Source of the DNA: Scleromitrula shiraiana
Taxonomy: Eukaryota; Ascomycota; Leotiomycetes; Helotiales; Sclerotiniaceae
Direction of reading: 5' to 3'
Length of the DNA: 64,000 bases
Assembly (NCBI GenBank): GCA_028455995.1
Contig: JABELC010000015.1
Span: 248,001 to 312,000, forward strand
Shown: positions 34,333 to 45,800 of the stretch, one piece after another
Layout of the letters: each line of letters opens with the position of its first letter
Numbering within the stretch: the first letter of the stretch is position 1
Program-made: the position numbers and the translations under genes
The notes under the pieces: model-generated
The model's input: only the letters and a program-made list of their open reading frames with translations
Database searches by the model: none
What the model was told of the DNA's origin: nothing

Positions 34333-34829
34333 TAATGATTGATTTGTTATGATGATGATGATATTGATGAATAATGAACTTGCTAGTGAAGATATATATG
34401 AATGTTCAAGTTAGTAGTAGTAGTAGTAGTATATTAATAATAATAATAATAATATTTATAAATATTAAACACTAGTACTAATATTATAAAGAGATAAATA
34501 TATAATACAAAATACTAAGTATAAAATATATATAGATATCGCAATCCTAAATAGATAATGATATAGATATATTTTATTACATATAATACAATACTACTAA
34601 TATAACTATATAAAAACAAAACAACGTTCTTCCGTTCCGGTGATCCTTAAATAAACTTTAATCGTAATCTTTAATCTAATCATTCTATATCATTACAATA
34701 TATACTAGTAATAGTAGTAGTATATTAATAATGATAATAATATTTATAAATATTAAACACTTAAGCTAGTATCATGTAGTACCACTAGTAGTGATAATAT
34801 AATTTCAATTTTTAGAACTTGAAACTTGT

Positions 34830-35538
34830 CATTAAACTTGAAATTATTTCAAATTTTCATAGATAAAAATTTATACTTTTCAAAGTTTATAATTATTATA
34901 TTAAAATACTAGTATTGTTTAATATAATCTTTAGTGATTTACATAAATTACTATTATGATTAAGATTTTTAAAACTTTTTAAAAATTTAAAAATTTAAAA
35001 TATTTTTTTAATTTTGATTTTTTGATAACTTGAATATTATATTAAATTTTAAGTTGAATTTTAAAACTTGAACTTGAACTTGAAGATAATATTTATATTA
35101 GTAAATAAAAGTTTTTTTTTTATATATATTTATTAGAATATATTTTTATTATTCTTTAACTTGAATGTAAATTATTAAAAAAATTTAAAAAAAATTTAAA
35201 TTGACTCGGAAATATTAAATATTAAATTAAATAATATTTTAATAGTATAATACTAGTATTTCAGATTTCAAGTTATAACTTGAAAAAATATTTTGATTAA
35301 AAATATATATATATAATTATATAATTAATAAAAATAATTAAAATGATTTTAATTATATTTTAATTTAAAGTACTACTAGTAGTAAAATAATATTATTAAT
35401 TATATTTTATCTAGTACAATAATATTAATCAATTTATTCACATTAACGCAAAAGATATTTCATACTGACAACTTGAAAATCGTCGATTTTGAGATGATTC
35501 GCTTATTTTACACGTGCTTCAATTTTAATTCGACCGAG
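34830..35538. mobile_element. Second copy of the foldback element, left arm missing
   Basis: The right end GACCGAG-TA with TTCAATTTTAATTC and the subterminal AAAATCGTCGATTTTGAG match the element ending at 23884. Inward, the AT-rich centre aligns by eye with 23340-23640 (for example TTATAATTA-TATATTAAAATA and TATTATATTAAATTTTA). The left arm is absent. Relative to the first copy this one carries extra 6-nt blocks at 34909, 35029, 35160 and 35472, listed in the findings. Its sequence is less symmetric, so it is not itself a foldback. Confidence 0.7.
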
Positions 35539-36420
35539 TATATACTAGTACGTACCCCATCAAATTCCATCCCATACCATCCCATACCATCCCATACCAT
35601 ACCATCCAGTCACGAAACGCGCTAAGATCGAAACATCCCACTATCTCATCTCGTCACATCACATCACATCCCATCATCTTATTACATCACATCACCTTGT
35701 CGTATATTCACATTTGCTGTAAGGTATCATGTATATTACATCGAACATCAGATATATGACTCGATGCTTGGATTAATATAAGTAAGTACATTTAGTGGAC
35801 TGGTGAATAATGAATGGCAAATATTGAATGATGAATGGCAAATGATAAATGGCAAATGATGAATGGTGAATGGTGAATGATGAATGGTGAATGGTAGGTA
35901 GATGGCGAATTAATTATTCTTTTGTTGCACATCGAGAGCATATGCAGCTAATGATCCTAGTCAGGGGGGGGTACTGGTGCGATGCAGTGCGGTGCAGTGC
36001 GGCTGCGGCTGAGTGAGATGAGATGAGATGAGGTGAGGAGGGGATCTTACGTTATATAACCTGCGGTTTCTTGTTCTTCTTTTTTGCCATGTGGGTTGAA
36101 TGGGATAGATGGGGTTATTGGTATGGTGTTTTGATGTTTTGGGAGGTTGGGGATTGTACGTTTGGTGATATTTGGGTTGGCTTGGCTTGGGTTGGTCTGG
36201 GAAGTAAGTATGTTGGTTTATATGTTGGAATTGGAATTGGGGTTTATATCATATCGTATCGTATCGTATCGTATCTTATCGTGCAATATCGAGTAAGTAA
36301 CTCATTTTGATGACGTTTCTACACAATCCGAAAAGATCTTTAGATTCTATAGAACTTGATGAGGATATCCATATAAGTGATGGATTTTTTATTGTAGTGG
36401 TTGTATTCTCGATATGTTGA

Positions 36421-38869
36421 TCATTCGATCTTATGACGATCTGCTCTAGTTGAGTCGTCGATGCTTGATCTTTTAGTTTGATTTTTGTTCATGTTCTGTT
36501 TTTTTATTTTAGTGAATCTGATTGAGGTACTGAGGGGTGGATTGGAAAGTCCATTTTTGCATTGATCATTGTTTGAACTTGTACTCCTATTTCTAGAATG
36601 ATCTCTCGTGTCCATTTCGCTCATTATATTGCCCCGCGGGACGGTTTCTACTTCCCTTCTCAATGCGCGGAGCAGAGGTTGGATGGCGGATGGAGAATAG
36701 TTAAGGCGGCAAGATATGCGTTGAATCCAATTGCGCAGAGAGTTCAGGGACTTCATGAGCCCATGATTAATGATCTTCAAGTATGTAAGATGCAGGAGAA
36801 TGGAAGTAAAGCGGATGGATTCCGTGGCTTCGGATGTGTGACGGGTTGTAGTTTTCAACGGGTAGCCGTTGTTGATCGTGTTTTATTGGCGGATATAAAT
36901 GACAAGGCTCGGGACTTTTTGAACTTACCCCGGATTTCACCAATCAAATGGGAGCAGCACTGCCACGCCTTCCATATATATACTTGAGATTTAGGTTCTT
37001 ACCCCCTTGATCAGCTGAGACCCAGGTTCTTGAGCTTATATGTCTTCTGGAATATCTTGAGTATTCAGTAAGTCTATCCAAAGAATTATCACTAACCGCC
37101 CCCAACCTATCGAATAATGACTATAATTTTGCATGTTGATGAGTCTCGTTCGAAACCCCCTGGAACTAAGATATAGTCATATTGAAAAATCGACTACGAG
37201 GCTCGAAACCGTAGAAGTTACATGGTTTGGGATGGAAAGATTTCGGATTTTGTTTGCACGATATCTTAACACGATAGATTGGAGCATAGAGTGCAAAGTA
37301 AGCAACTGGATATTTCGATGGCTCTTGTCTATATAATATATGTACGAATTCGTTGGTTGGACAGTTTCGATGTTACGCAATTATGACACTCTGCACATCC
37401 TAAGGTACTGTATCCAGCTGCGGTTCTAACGTATGTCGGTGATCGCGGGGGTCAAAAAGCACTAGCCACAACACCGGTATATTTATGCAAGGCTATGTCA
37501 GCACTAACTACATGTGCATTGGCAAACCAATTAATATATTTCCAACAGAACTTTTTTAGTTGCCGTTGCCTTGTTCCAAACTACTTTGCAAACGGAGATT
37601 CATTGCTCCCCTCCCCTTTGAGCTAAAATTGCCTTTCTAAATCACATTGCAAGCCACTTTACAGACTGATATTCATTGCTCCCGTTCTAGCCTTTTGAGT
37701 TATATTTATCTTATCAGCAGTTGCTTTAACCAAAGTTCATCGCCCTCCTCTTTGAGCTGAGATTGCCTCGTTCATTCACGTTACAAACCATTCTTCATTC
37801 ATCCCTTTGAGCTTTGTTCGCATGTTTGCATACTGATTATTTGTTTGGAAGGCTTCACAAATCATTCTATAAGAATCAAGTGTCAATTGCAAGCAGCCAA
37901 TTGATCCAATACAACTTATAATCATTGTCATCGCCTGTATTCCATTATAATCTTGTCAACATAACATTCCCTCTCAATGAAGTGCATCTGGATTCTTCCA
38001 TTTAAATTAACTCTTCGGAGAAACAAAAAATTTGTGTACTGAGTTCAGAAGTCCTGAGCATACTTATATAGTTTAATCTTTGTTCTTCTCTCATTGAAGC
38101 GGCCATCGGAATGTCATGTATGTATGACTTTCGATGAGTTACGTGGTCTAACAACGAGGCAAACATTAGGGCTCTGCGGCTAGTTCGAGACAACCGCCAT
38201 TTGGCAGGTTTGCTGCTTTAACGTCTATACCTAGTCATTTCATGCATATTGCAGCTACCACAGAAAAGCCAGGATCTAATTGTGGCAATTGTAGTTGTAT
38301 TGTTGAAGTTGTTGATCTAAAACTAGGTGACGAAAAGGGCTATAAGAGCCTCCATTTTGCTGACTAATCAGACCTGTACATTAACCTCTTTTCTACTATC
38401 TGCAGTCGTTGCATATCCGCAAATCAATTTCAAATCTCTCATCACACATTCATCAATGCTATTCTACTAATCCATACATAGATTCTTATTTTGAGTTAGC
38501 TCTGTTTGCTTCATAACACCCCACGAATTATATTTGCTGTCGATCGCAACCTGCTTACCATGCATGTACAGTGGCGAGTTGCTCAGGCTGCCCTAACATA
38601 CTTAAAATTTTCATTTAGACACCTTGGCTGCCATTTGTCAGCCAAGTGGGATGTCTGAACAAAACGTCCTGTAATTCAATAGGGGTACTTATATTACATA
38701 CATTTACAAGTGTCTTTCCTAACTATATAACATGCAGAAATCTAGCAACTATCACAATGAACTTCCATTTTAATTCGTCTTCCCTAGTTTCCAAATTGTA
38801 TCTTACCAACTTGCACATCTCACGCTTGCGATTCTCAATCCGCTAAACTTCCCTATATATATCAACACA
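36421..38869. other. Region without a supported gene
   Basis: Overlapping open frames at 36421-36858 (minus, 145 codons) and 36598-36987 (plus, 129 codons) cannot both be real, and neither shows a domain that I recognise. From about 37595 to 37815 a loosely repeated segment carries TTTGAGCT, ATTGCCT and TTCATTGCTCCC three times, a decayed tandem repeat of about 80-100 bp. Confidence 0.4.
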
Positions 38870-39667
38870 ATGTCCCACACCAGTCAAAGTTCAAACATTG
38901 CTACGAACGGTTCAGTTACTTATGGGTATGTTTTGACTTTTCATTGATGTCACTCAGGATTTTCTATCACATAGGTTGTTTTTCATGGTTGCAACTTCCA
39001 CAAACTGTATTCAAGTGTTACTTCGATCACCTGAAGGAATGCCTGCCATTGTTCATAGTTCAGTTTCATCTACCTCGAGGCCTTCCTTCCCTTATATCTA
39101 CTCTTCCACATCTTACTATTGCTCTTGACTCTCGTTACCATCTTATGTATTCTTCTCTTGCTCGACCAATGTGATCCCAGTGCAATCTTACGTTTAATCC
39201 CCTAGTCTTCTTTCTTGCCTCTTTCTTATTTCCATTCTTTGTTTTGTTCATCTACAATCTCTCCTTAACGTACGTTGGCCCTTACCGTTCATTCTTTCAA
39301 CGCTGGCCTCTTCTCACTTCTCATGTGTTCTTGCCTCTCGTTTTTTCTTTCTTGATTCCACATTACTTCAAGTGTTCATCAACTCTAACACCGTCCTTCT
39401 CTCAGCAAATACCAAACTACCTCTTGCTCCCCTTCCACCACCACCCAAGCCGAGGCCTCACGTCTCTCAGCACCTCGCATCAACCAATATATTGCTGATT
39501 CAACATTTCCACTTCCATCTGTACTAGTCAATGGCATTAGGAACCATGCCAACGGACACACATCACAACTCATGACAGTTGCCTATGCGGGATACAATAT
39601 GGATGTCAATATCAGAGAGTTTGATGAAGCTTTCAATGGTGCCAACGATGCCAAACGCAGCAGTTAA
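38870..39667 (+). CDS. Small two-exon protein, first of a matched pair
   Basis: Exon 1 38870-38925 begins MSHTSQSSNIATNGSVTYG; the donor is GTATGT in phase 2. A CTAAC near 39384 and CTCTCAG precede exon 2, 39406-39667, which restores the frame and ends with TAA at 39665: about 105 residues. There is no signal peptide or recognised domain; the end contains NIREFDEAF. TATATATA lies just upstream of the ATG. The frame reopens past the TAA for some 40 codons up to a GTATGT, so the TAA could be a CAA mutation in a longer gene. The gene at 41381 has the same layout. The intron of 480 nt is long. Confidence 0.4.
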
Positions 39668-41380
39668 GATGTATCATCACGTGTAATCCACGTTGAAGAT
39701 AGACATGACATGATGACGATACATGAGGGATTGGAGTTTATTTTCATGACAATGTTTGGATTAAGCTTTGGAGATATCACTGGGAGTTGGGAACAAATGG
39801 TATGTTTAACTGGTTAGGAAAAGGATATTTGAATTCGGGTATACCATGGGACTTTAACGCAATTGAGTTTTTGCACGCTATCATGATTCTAATGACTTGC
39901 GTGTGTGCTTTGACAATGAACTTACACTTCCGATGTGCTCGTAGACTGCCATGATTGACTTTCACAACTTTATTTCTTTATAGCGACCTGGCTCTGCGGT
40001 AAATTCCTAAGCTTCTAGTTCTTATCATTCAAGTTTCCTAGGTATTTTTCAATGCCCGCATCAAGCTCAGAGATTGAGAGTGTCAGCACACGTGGAATGA
40101 TTTCAGAGCAGTGAATAATTTTCGTGCCATCGTCGATGTGATGGTTAATGCTAGTCTAAATACAAAAGTATACTGATTTGGATATAATCAATACTACCAT
40201 GATGGTATGTTTTACTGATAAGTATATCACTAAAGACTAAATCTCTGGGTATGATATTATCTGACCAAACACTTTCAAGTTGGTCGTCTTCGCCAGCCAG
40301 AATCAGATTTGCCCATCAACCTTCTTCAAGATAGATTTTGATTCCACCTTCAGAATATTTTCCAACCAAATCACAACACTTTCTAAATCCTCCACAAACT
40401 TCACATGTGACCATTTATTGTTTCGCGGGTCACGGCCAAATTATACCAGGTAACGAATTAGAAGGATTACATATTCTTCCAACTGTAGTATTATATAATC
40501 AGGTTGAGCAAAATAATGTGGTGCATGAAGTTAATTGAAGTTAATTGGAGAATAGAGAGCAGTTGTCAGACGCAGATGTGGACGTGCCCCACTTTCCCTT
40601 TTCATCGCGCTTACATCCTCCTTCGTGTGTACCAACCACCAACTTACCAACAACCAACAACCAACACCTTGCACCTTGCACCTTGCACCTTGCACCTTAC
40701 ACCGACATCCAACATCTAACGACCAACAAACAAAAGCCAACAGTCAAGAATTAACAGTTACGAAGCGCGCCCGGATATGCTTTTCCAGATCTAAAGGATT
40801 CACGAGTGGGCTAATCATATCAATCAATGTATATTCTTAAGAATGGGCCCGCAAGATGTATATCCAACATGGTGCATATGAGCCGCATGATATTGTAGAA
40901 AAATGCAAGAAGATTCATGATTCGCGGGCTAAGTTCAAGCTCCTAGGTATAATAAGGCCATGACTGATGAATCCCGCATATCATTTATCACCGTACCTAC
41001 AGCAATATATTGCGCTTATAGATACAGGGTATTGGCTGACCAATCTCCTTGCGCTTGTGTCTCTGCTTTCGCCCCCAATGGTTCCCACCTCCGCTCTCCA
41101 CCCTGGTGTTCAACTCTCCACCCTGGTGTTACGAGACTCTAACGTACGTTGCACCGCATATGCATCATTGGTTATGCCACTGCCTGAAAGTTGTTATCCG
41201 GGGATTCAATTATTTACTTATATAACAGAGTCTATCTATTGCGAGTTGATATGAAGCTCTGTTTCTTAAGACCTCTCTCAATTCACCCCAAAGACATTTT
41301 ACAAACATCGCGTGTAACCTTGCTGGTGTTGATGTTAATCTATAAATACTCATCACTTCATTCGCATCTTGATTGCAATC
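39668..41380. other. Spacer, gene fragments possible
   Basis: Open frame continues to about 39798 after the upstream TAA. A frame at 40338-40538 reads protein-like but has no partner exon I can place. A CACCTTG heptamer array lies at 40665-40699, TTCAAGTT near 40028, and a tandem 22-bp repeat CACCCTGGTGTTCAACTCTC at about 41098-41135. Otherwise nothing recognised. Confidence 0.4.
40665..40699. repeat. CACCTTG heptamer array
   Basis: Five tandem units of the 7-bp word. Confidence 0.85.
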
Positions 41381-42356
41381 ATGTCTCAGATCAGCCGATG
41401 CTCCAATGTTGCTGTACAAGGCTCTGTCAAATCAAGTTCTTGGTGGGTGATCATTCACAAGTTTTTTAAACTCGATTTACCTTTTCAATTTCCTCACTCC
41501 GACCATCTCAACTCAGAAGCGTTCATCCGCAGTTACTTTCTCGTCAAGTTCCCCCACTCTTCTTGATGTTTCAATACCTATTGTTCGTGATATCATGTTG
41601 TTCATTCTTCTCGTATCTTCTCGTGCCTATTGCTATTGCTCATCTTTACATATATTCTCTTTTGATGTACCCAAGTATTCACACGCGTGTATCAACTCCG
41701 CGCATTGTTGTTCGATACTTCCTGTTTCGTTTTCTGGTATCGCTTCTCTGTATAGATGATTAGTTTGGCATCTTCTCTTTCCAATTCATGCTTTCAAGTT
41801 CATACAGTCATAAACTTCGCGTCGTTCTAACAAGTCACCTTTTCCAGCACAAATAATCCCTCCACACTCACACTCACATCAACATCAACATCAACTTCCA
41901 CACCCACACCCACACCCACACCTACAGCTACACCTACACCTACACCCACACCCGCACCCACACCCACACCCACACCGACCCCTCACCCCACCACCACCAA
42001 CCCCACCACCCCCTCCACCAACCCCATACAAACCTACCTCACCTCCGCCACACACTCGACTCCCTACAGCAGCCCCACCATACGCCACCAAACCCATATT
42101 CAAGCCACGACGCACTCCATATGTACTATGAGGCGAAGATTGCGAGAATTCGATGGTGCGTTTCGTTTTGGGGTTGGGGATTGATTGATTGGATGAATGG
42201 GTATGATTTTTGGGATGAGAATGGGATGAGATGAGAATGATTGATTTTTTTATTTCAGAAGAGGTTAGAAAAGAATATCAGCTTGATGAAGGAGTGGTAA
42301 TTGGGTTATTATATTTTTCGATTGTCTTTATATGACTAACTATATTTCAGTGCTAG
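41381..42356 (+). CDS. Small Pro/Thr-rich four-exon protein, second of a matched pair
   Basis: Exons 41381-41442, 41848-42155, 42259-42296 and 42351-42356 join in consistent phases to about 137 residues. Donors are GTGGGT, GTGCGT and GTAATT; acceptors are CCAG, TCAG and TCAG, with CTAAC before exons 2 and 4. Exon 1 starts MSQISRCSNVAVQGSVKSS, resembling the start of the gene at 38870 (Met-Ser, Ser-Asn-x-Ala, Gly-Ser-Val), and like it is followed by a phase-2 intron of 400-480 nt. Exon 2 opens with Ser-Thr then Pro-Thr repeats from a CCCACA microsatellite and ends near RRRLREFD, matching REFDE of the first gene. No known domain. Confidence 0.45.
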
Positions 42357-42814
42357 ATGGAGCAAGAGGGGATTACTGAGAGGAAAGAAAAGAAAAGAAA
42401 AGAAAATAAAAAGACATTCAATTCAATTTAATTCAATACCGACGTGTTTTCTAATATAACATGATTGATAGAACAATAGAGATCCATAACTGATACATAA
42501 AACATCTGAGTCCATAAAAAGTCATGATCTAAGCGGACAAATAAATAAATAAGTGGAAAGCCAAAACACCCCCTAATTTTATAATCTTCCTCCAGTCCAG
42601 CCATTACTCACCTAACTTGGAACCACGAGCAAGCAAACAAGCAAGCAAGCAAGCAAGTATCGCAATGTATAGAGAAGAACTAAGAAGAGAAATGGAGATA
42701 AAGATAATAGAAAAAAATAAAATCAGAACCCGGGAACAATCAAAAACCCTTCCTAACCGACAAAGCAAGCTACGCTTATCCATCCATCCGTCATAAAATA
42801 TCATACTCGCCCAC
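42357..42814. other. Intergenic segment between convergent genes
   Basis: No gene. Contains AGAAA repeats (42383-42408) and GCAA repeats (42630-42657); it holds the 3' ends of a plus-strand and a minus-strand gene. Confidence 0.6.
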
Positions 42815-45800
42815 TCATCTCATCCTAACAATACTAACATCATCAATTAAAACCGTCCCATCCGCCTCCCCCCTACACTCCGTATAAAGCCTCACATCCG
42901 CGATCTGCTTCCCTCTCAACGCTCTCCTTGGCTTATAAACCAGCTGATTCTTCTTCCATTTGCCTTTCTTCAACGGCAACGGGTTCGAACAGTAGGAGTC
43001 GGAGTTCACGCAGATTTGAAGCCAGCAGTCGCAGGGTTCGGCGGCTTGGCCCCATGCGGTTATGGAGAGGGATTTGGTGAGGGGACAGATGGTGGTGTTT
43101 TGGCGGAGGAGCGCGAGCGTGTCGACGCCTTGGGTTATTTGACTAAGCGGGGTGGTGGTTAGTGGGGTTTTCTTTTGGGGGAAGAGGGGTGAGGAAAAAT
43201 GACAAGAAAAATAGTATATAACATACAGGTAATGGTTTCCGGAATGGGCAACAGCTGGATCATTTATTACGGTAGCATTCTTAGGAGCGGCTGCATTGTT
43301 AGGCCTTGGAGCCCAAGGACCTAGATGCCCGGTCTCGAATCCACCATTTGTTATTGTTGGGAGTGGACAGCTGGATGTTGATTTTGAACTGGAACTGGAG
43401 CTTGAGGTGCTGGAGAAAGTGCTCGTAGGAGGTGAGGATGAACTTGGTGCAGCGGAGGAGGTTAATAAACTGCTGGATTCGCTGGAGGAGGAGGAGATGG
43501 TACTTGATGGGAAGGCACTACTCGAGAAAGATGAAGATGGCTCAGCTGAGGAGGTTTGCGAGCTTGTTGGGAGAGAGCTGCTGCTGAATTGAGATGACTC
43601 GGCTGAGGTGGATGGTAGACTTGATGATTGTGAGGCTGAGATTGGAGTTGTGGTCGACGATTCAGAACTGCTTAATGATGGCTCAGAGGAAGAAGTAGCG
43701 ATAGAGGAAGAAGCAGAGCTGCTAGATGGTTGTTGAGAGGTGGAAACCACACTCGATGAGGGTTGCTCAGAGATAGAAGCCACACTTGAGGAGGAAGCAA
43801 CACTGCTTGATGAAGATTCCGCAGATGAAATTGCGCTAGAAGAAGAAAGCACGCTGCTAGTTGGGAACACGGAGCTTTGTGCCACACTAGATGAAATACC
43901 AGTGCTGCTAGCAGATGAGAAGCTCGAGCTTTGAGAGCTGCTTTCAACTATAGAAGAAGTTGTAGATGCTTCAACAGAACTCGATTGAGTACCGATGCTG
44001 CTACTAGAACTAGAAGACTCCGGAATACTGGAAGATAGAGATTGAGATCCCGAAACTGAAGTCGAAGTCGAAATTTCATTTGATTGTGAAGTGGCAGCAC
44101 TGCTTGGGACACCGGATGATGCTGATAAGCTGCTGGAAACAGATGAAGTTGGCTCTGGTCCAGTAGATGTAGGTAGAGTAACACTACTTGATGATTCTGC
44201 ACTGCTGAGTTGAGATGTCGATGATACCTCGGTTGATGAAGAGGAAAACGAAGAAGCAGTGCTTGATTGGAATACTGAGCTAGCGGGGCTTGAAGATGGC
44301 TCAGTTATTGAAGAGAGAGAGGTAGTCAATACAGCAGAGCTAGAAACAGAGCTGGATTGAACGGAGGAGATTGTGGAACTACCGGTTTCAATGGACGATG
44401 AAACAGATGGTTGAGAAGAGATCTGTGAGGAGCTCTGAACAAGACTACTGCTTGGTGAGATGGTAGATTCAACACTGCTTGCGCTACTAAAGAACGAGGA
44501 TGAAGGCTCAATGACCGAAACACTCGAGCTTGGTAAGATACTTGACTGTGATGATTCTGAGGAGACAGCACTTTCAGACGATGATGAGATGATTGTGGAA
44601 GAGATCTCGCTAGCTGAGGATTGAATGCTACTCGAGATCGGTGCAGAGACCGAGGTCGAGACGGAGGTAGACTCAGATACTGACGCAGATTGACTGGCTG
44701 ACAAGCTACTAGAGAAGACCGTACTTGATGGGAAGGCAGAAGAAATTGTTGAAGATCCTGGGATAATTGATGAAGTTGAGGCTTCAGTGCTGCTTGGAAC
44801 AGAAGCAGATGATGATGAGAATGTCGGGGAGACTTCACTGCTTGATGCAGAGTTTGATGAGACACTGTTAGAAGTTTGAGCGGAAGAGGGTTCAACTGAC
44901 GATGATGCACCAGAAGAAATAGCGCTAGATTGGCTAGACCCAATCGAGGAAACTGCGCTTGATGTATCAATAACTGACGATGATGAAGTAACAATAGATT
45001 GACTTGATCCAGCAGAGGTAGAAACAACTACAGAAGAACTAGCAGATGATTGAACCTCCGAAGTACTAACGGTATTGGAAGGCGCAGACGAAGAGATTGA
45101 TCCAACGGAAGAAGAAGCAGATGAGATCTCAGAGCTGGCAGAGACAGAGGACAGTGAGCTTGAGACCTCTGAAGGTGTTATTGAGAAAGAGCTGCTGGAA
45201 AGGCTGGCTTGGGAAGATGTAGCAGTGATAGAAGCTTGGCTACTTGAGACTGCTGAGCTGGAGCCAATAATCTCGGATGAGGACGAAACAATACTACTGA
45301 TTGATCCACTTGTTTGGATACTAGTTGGGAAAGCCGAGCTGGTAGATCCGATAACTTCAGATGACGAAGATGGGCCGGTAGTGATTGATCCACTGCTCAA
45401 ACTACTGACTTCGGAAGTCGATGATGAGACAGATTGGGCTGAAGATGCCGATGCTGAATTCGAAACTGCTGATGAGGCAACGCTGCTAGATGACTCAATA
45501 GTTGTCGAAGACGGCAAAATTACCGAAGAAGATGCTGCAGCAAATGGTTGGAAATTGTAAATAACCATCGAGTTAGGATCAGCACGTTTCATGAATCTCT
45601 TCTTGACTGCAGAGATGCCACCACAGACCTGAGATGAATCACCTGGGCATGGGTAGTCACAGGTCCCGGTTGGATCGATAAGAATGATAGAATTGGAGCA
45701 ATAACAATGACCTGGCTCGATACCGGCGTAAAAATATGGCCCACCATCATCGAGTGTCGAACATTGGGTTGCACAATGACCTGGAGTATCAATGATTGAT

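Larger units (their letters stand above)
33952..36420. other. Spacer with insertion 8-mer cluster and partial foldback copy
   Basis: No gene. After a GGTGGGT tract and a poly-T/TTTA tract come the four-class 8-mer cluster (34203-34332), the partial foldback element, CCATACCATC repeats (35575-35610), TCACATC repeats, GAATGGTGAATGGC repeats (35808-35900) and GTATC pentamers (36246-36276). Confidence 0.65.

Noticed and set aside
36421..36987. Overlapping 145- and 129-codon frames on opposite strands
   Set aside because: Both look moderately protein-like but neither has a recognisable domain, matched splice sites or a neighbour that supports it, so no call was made.
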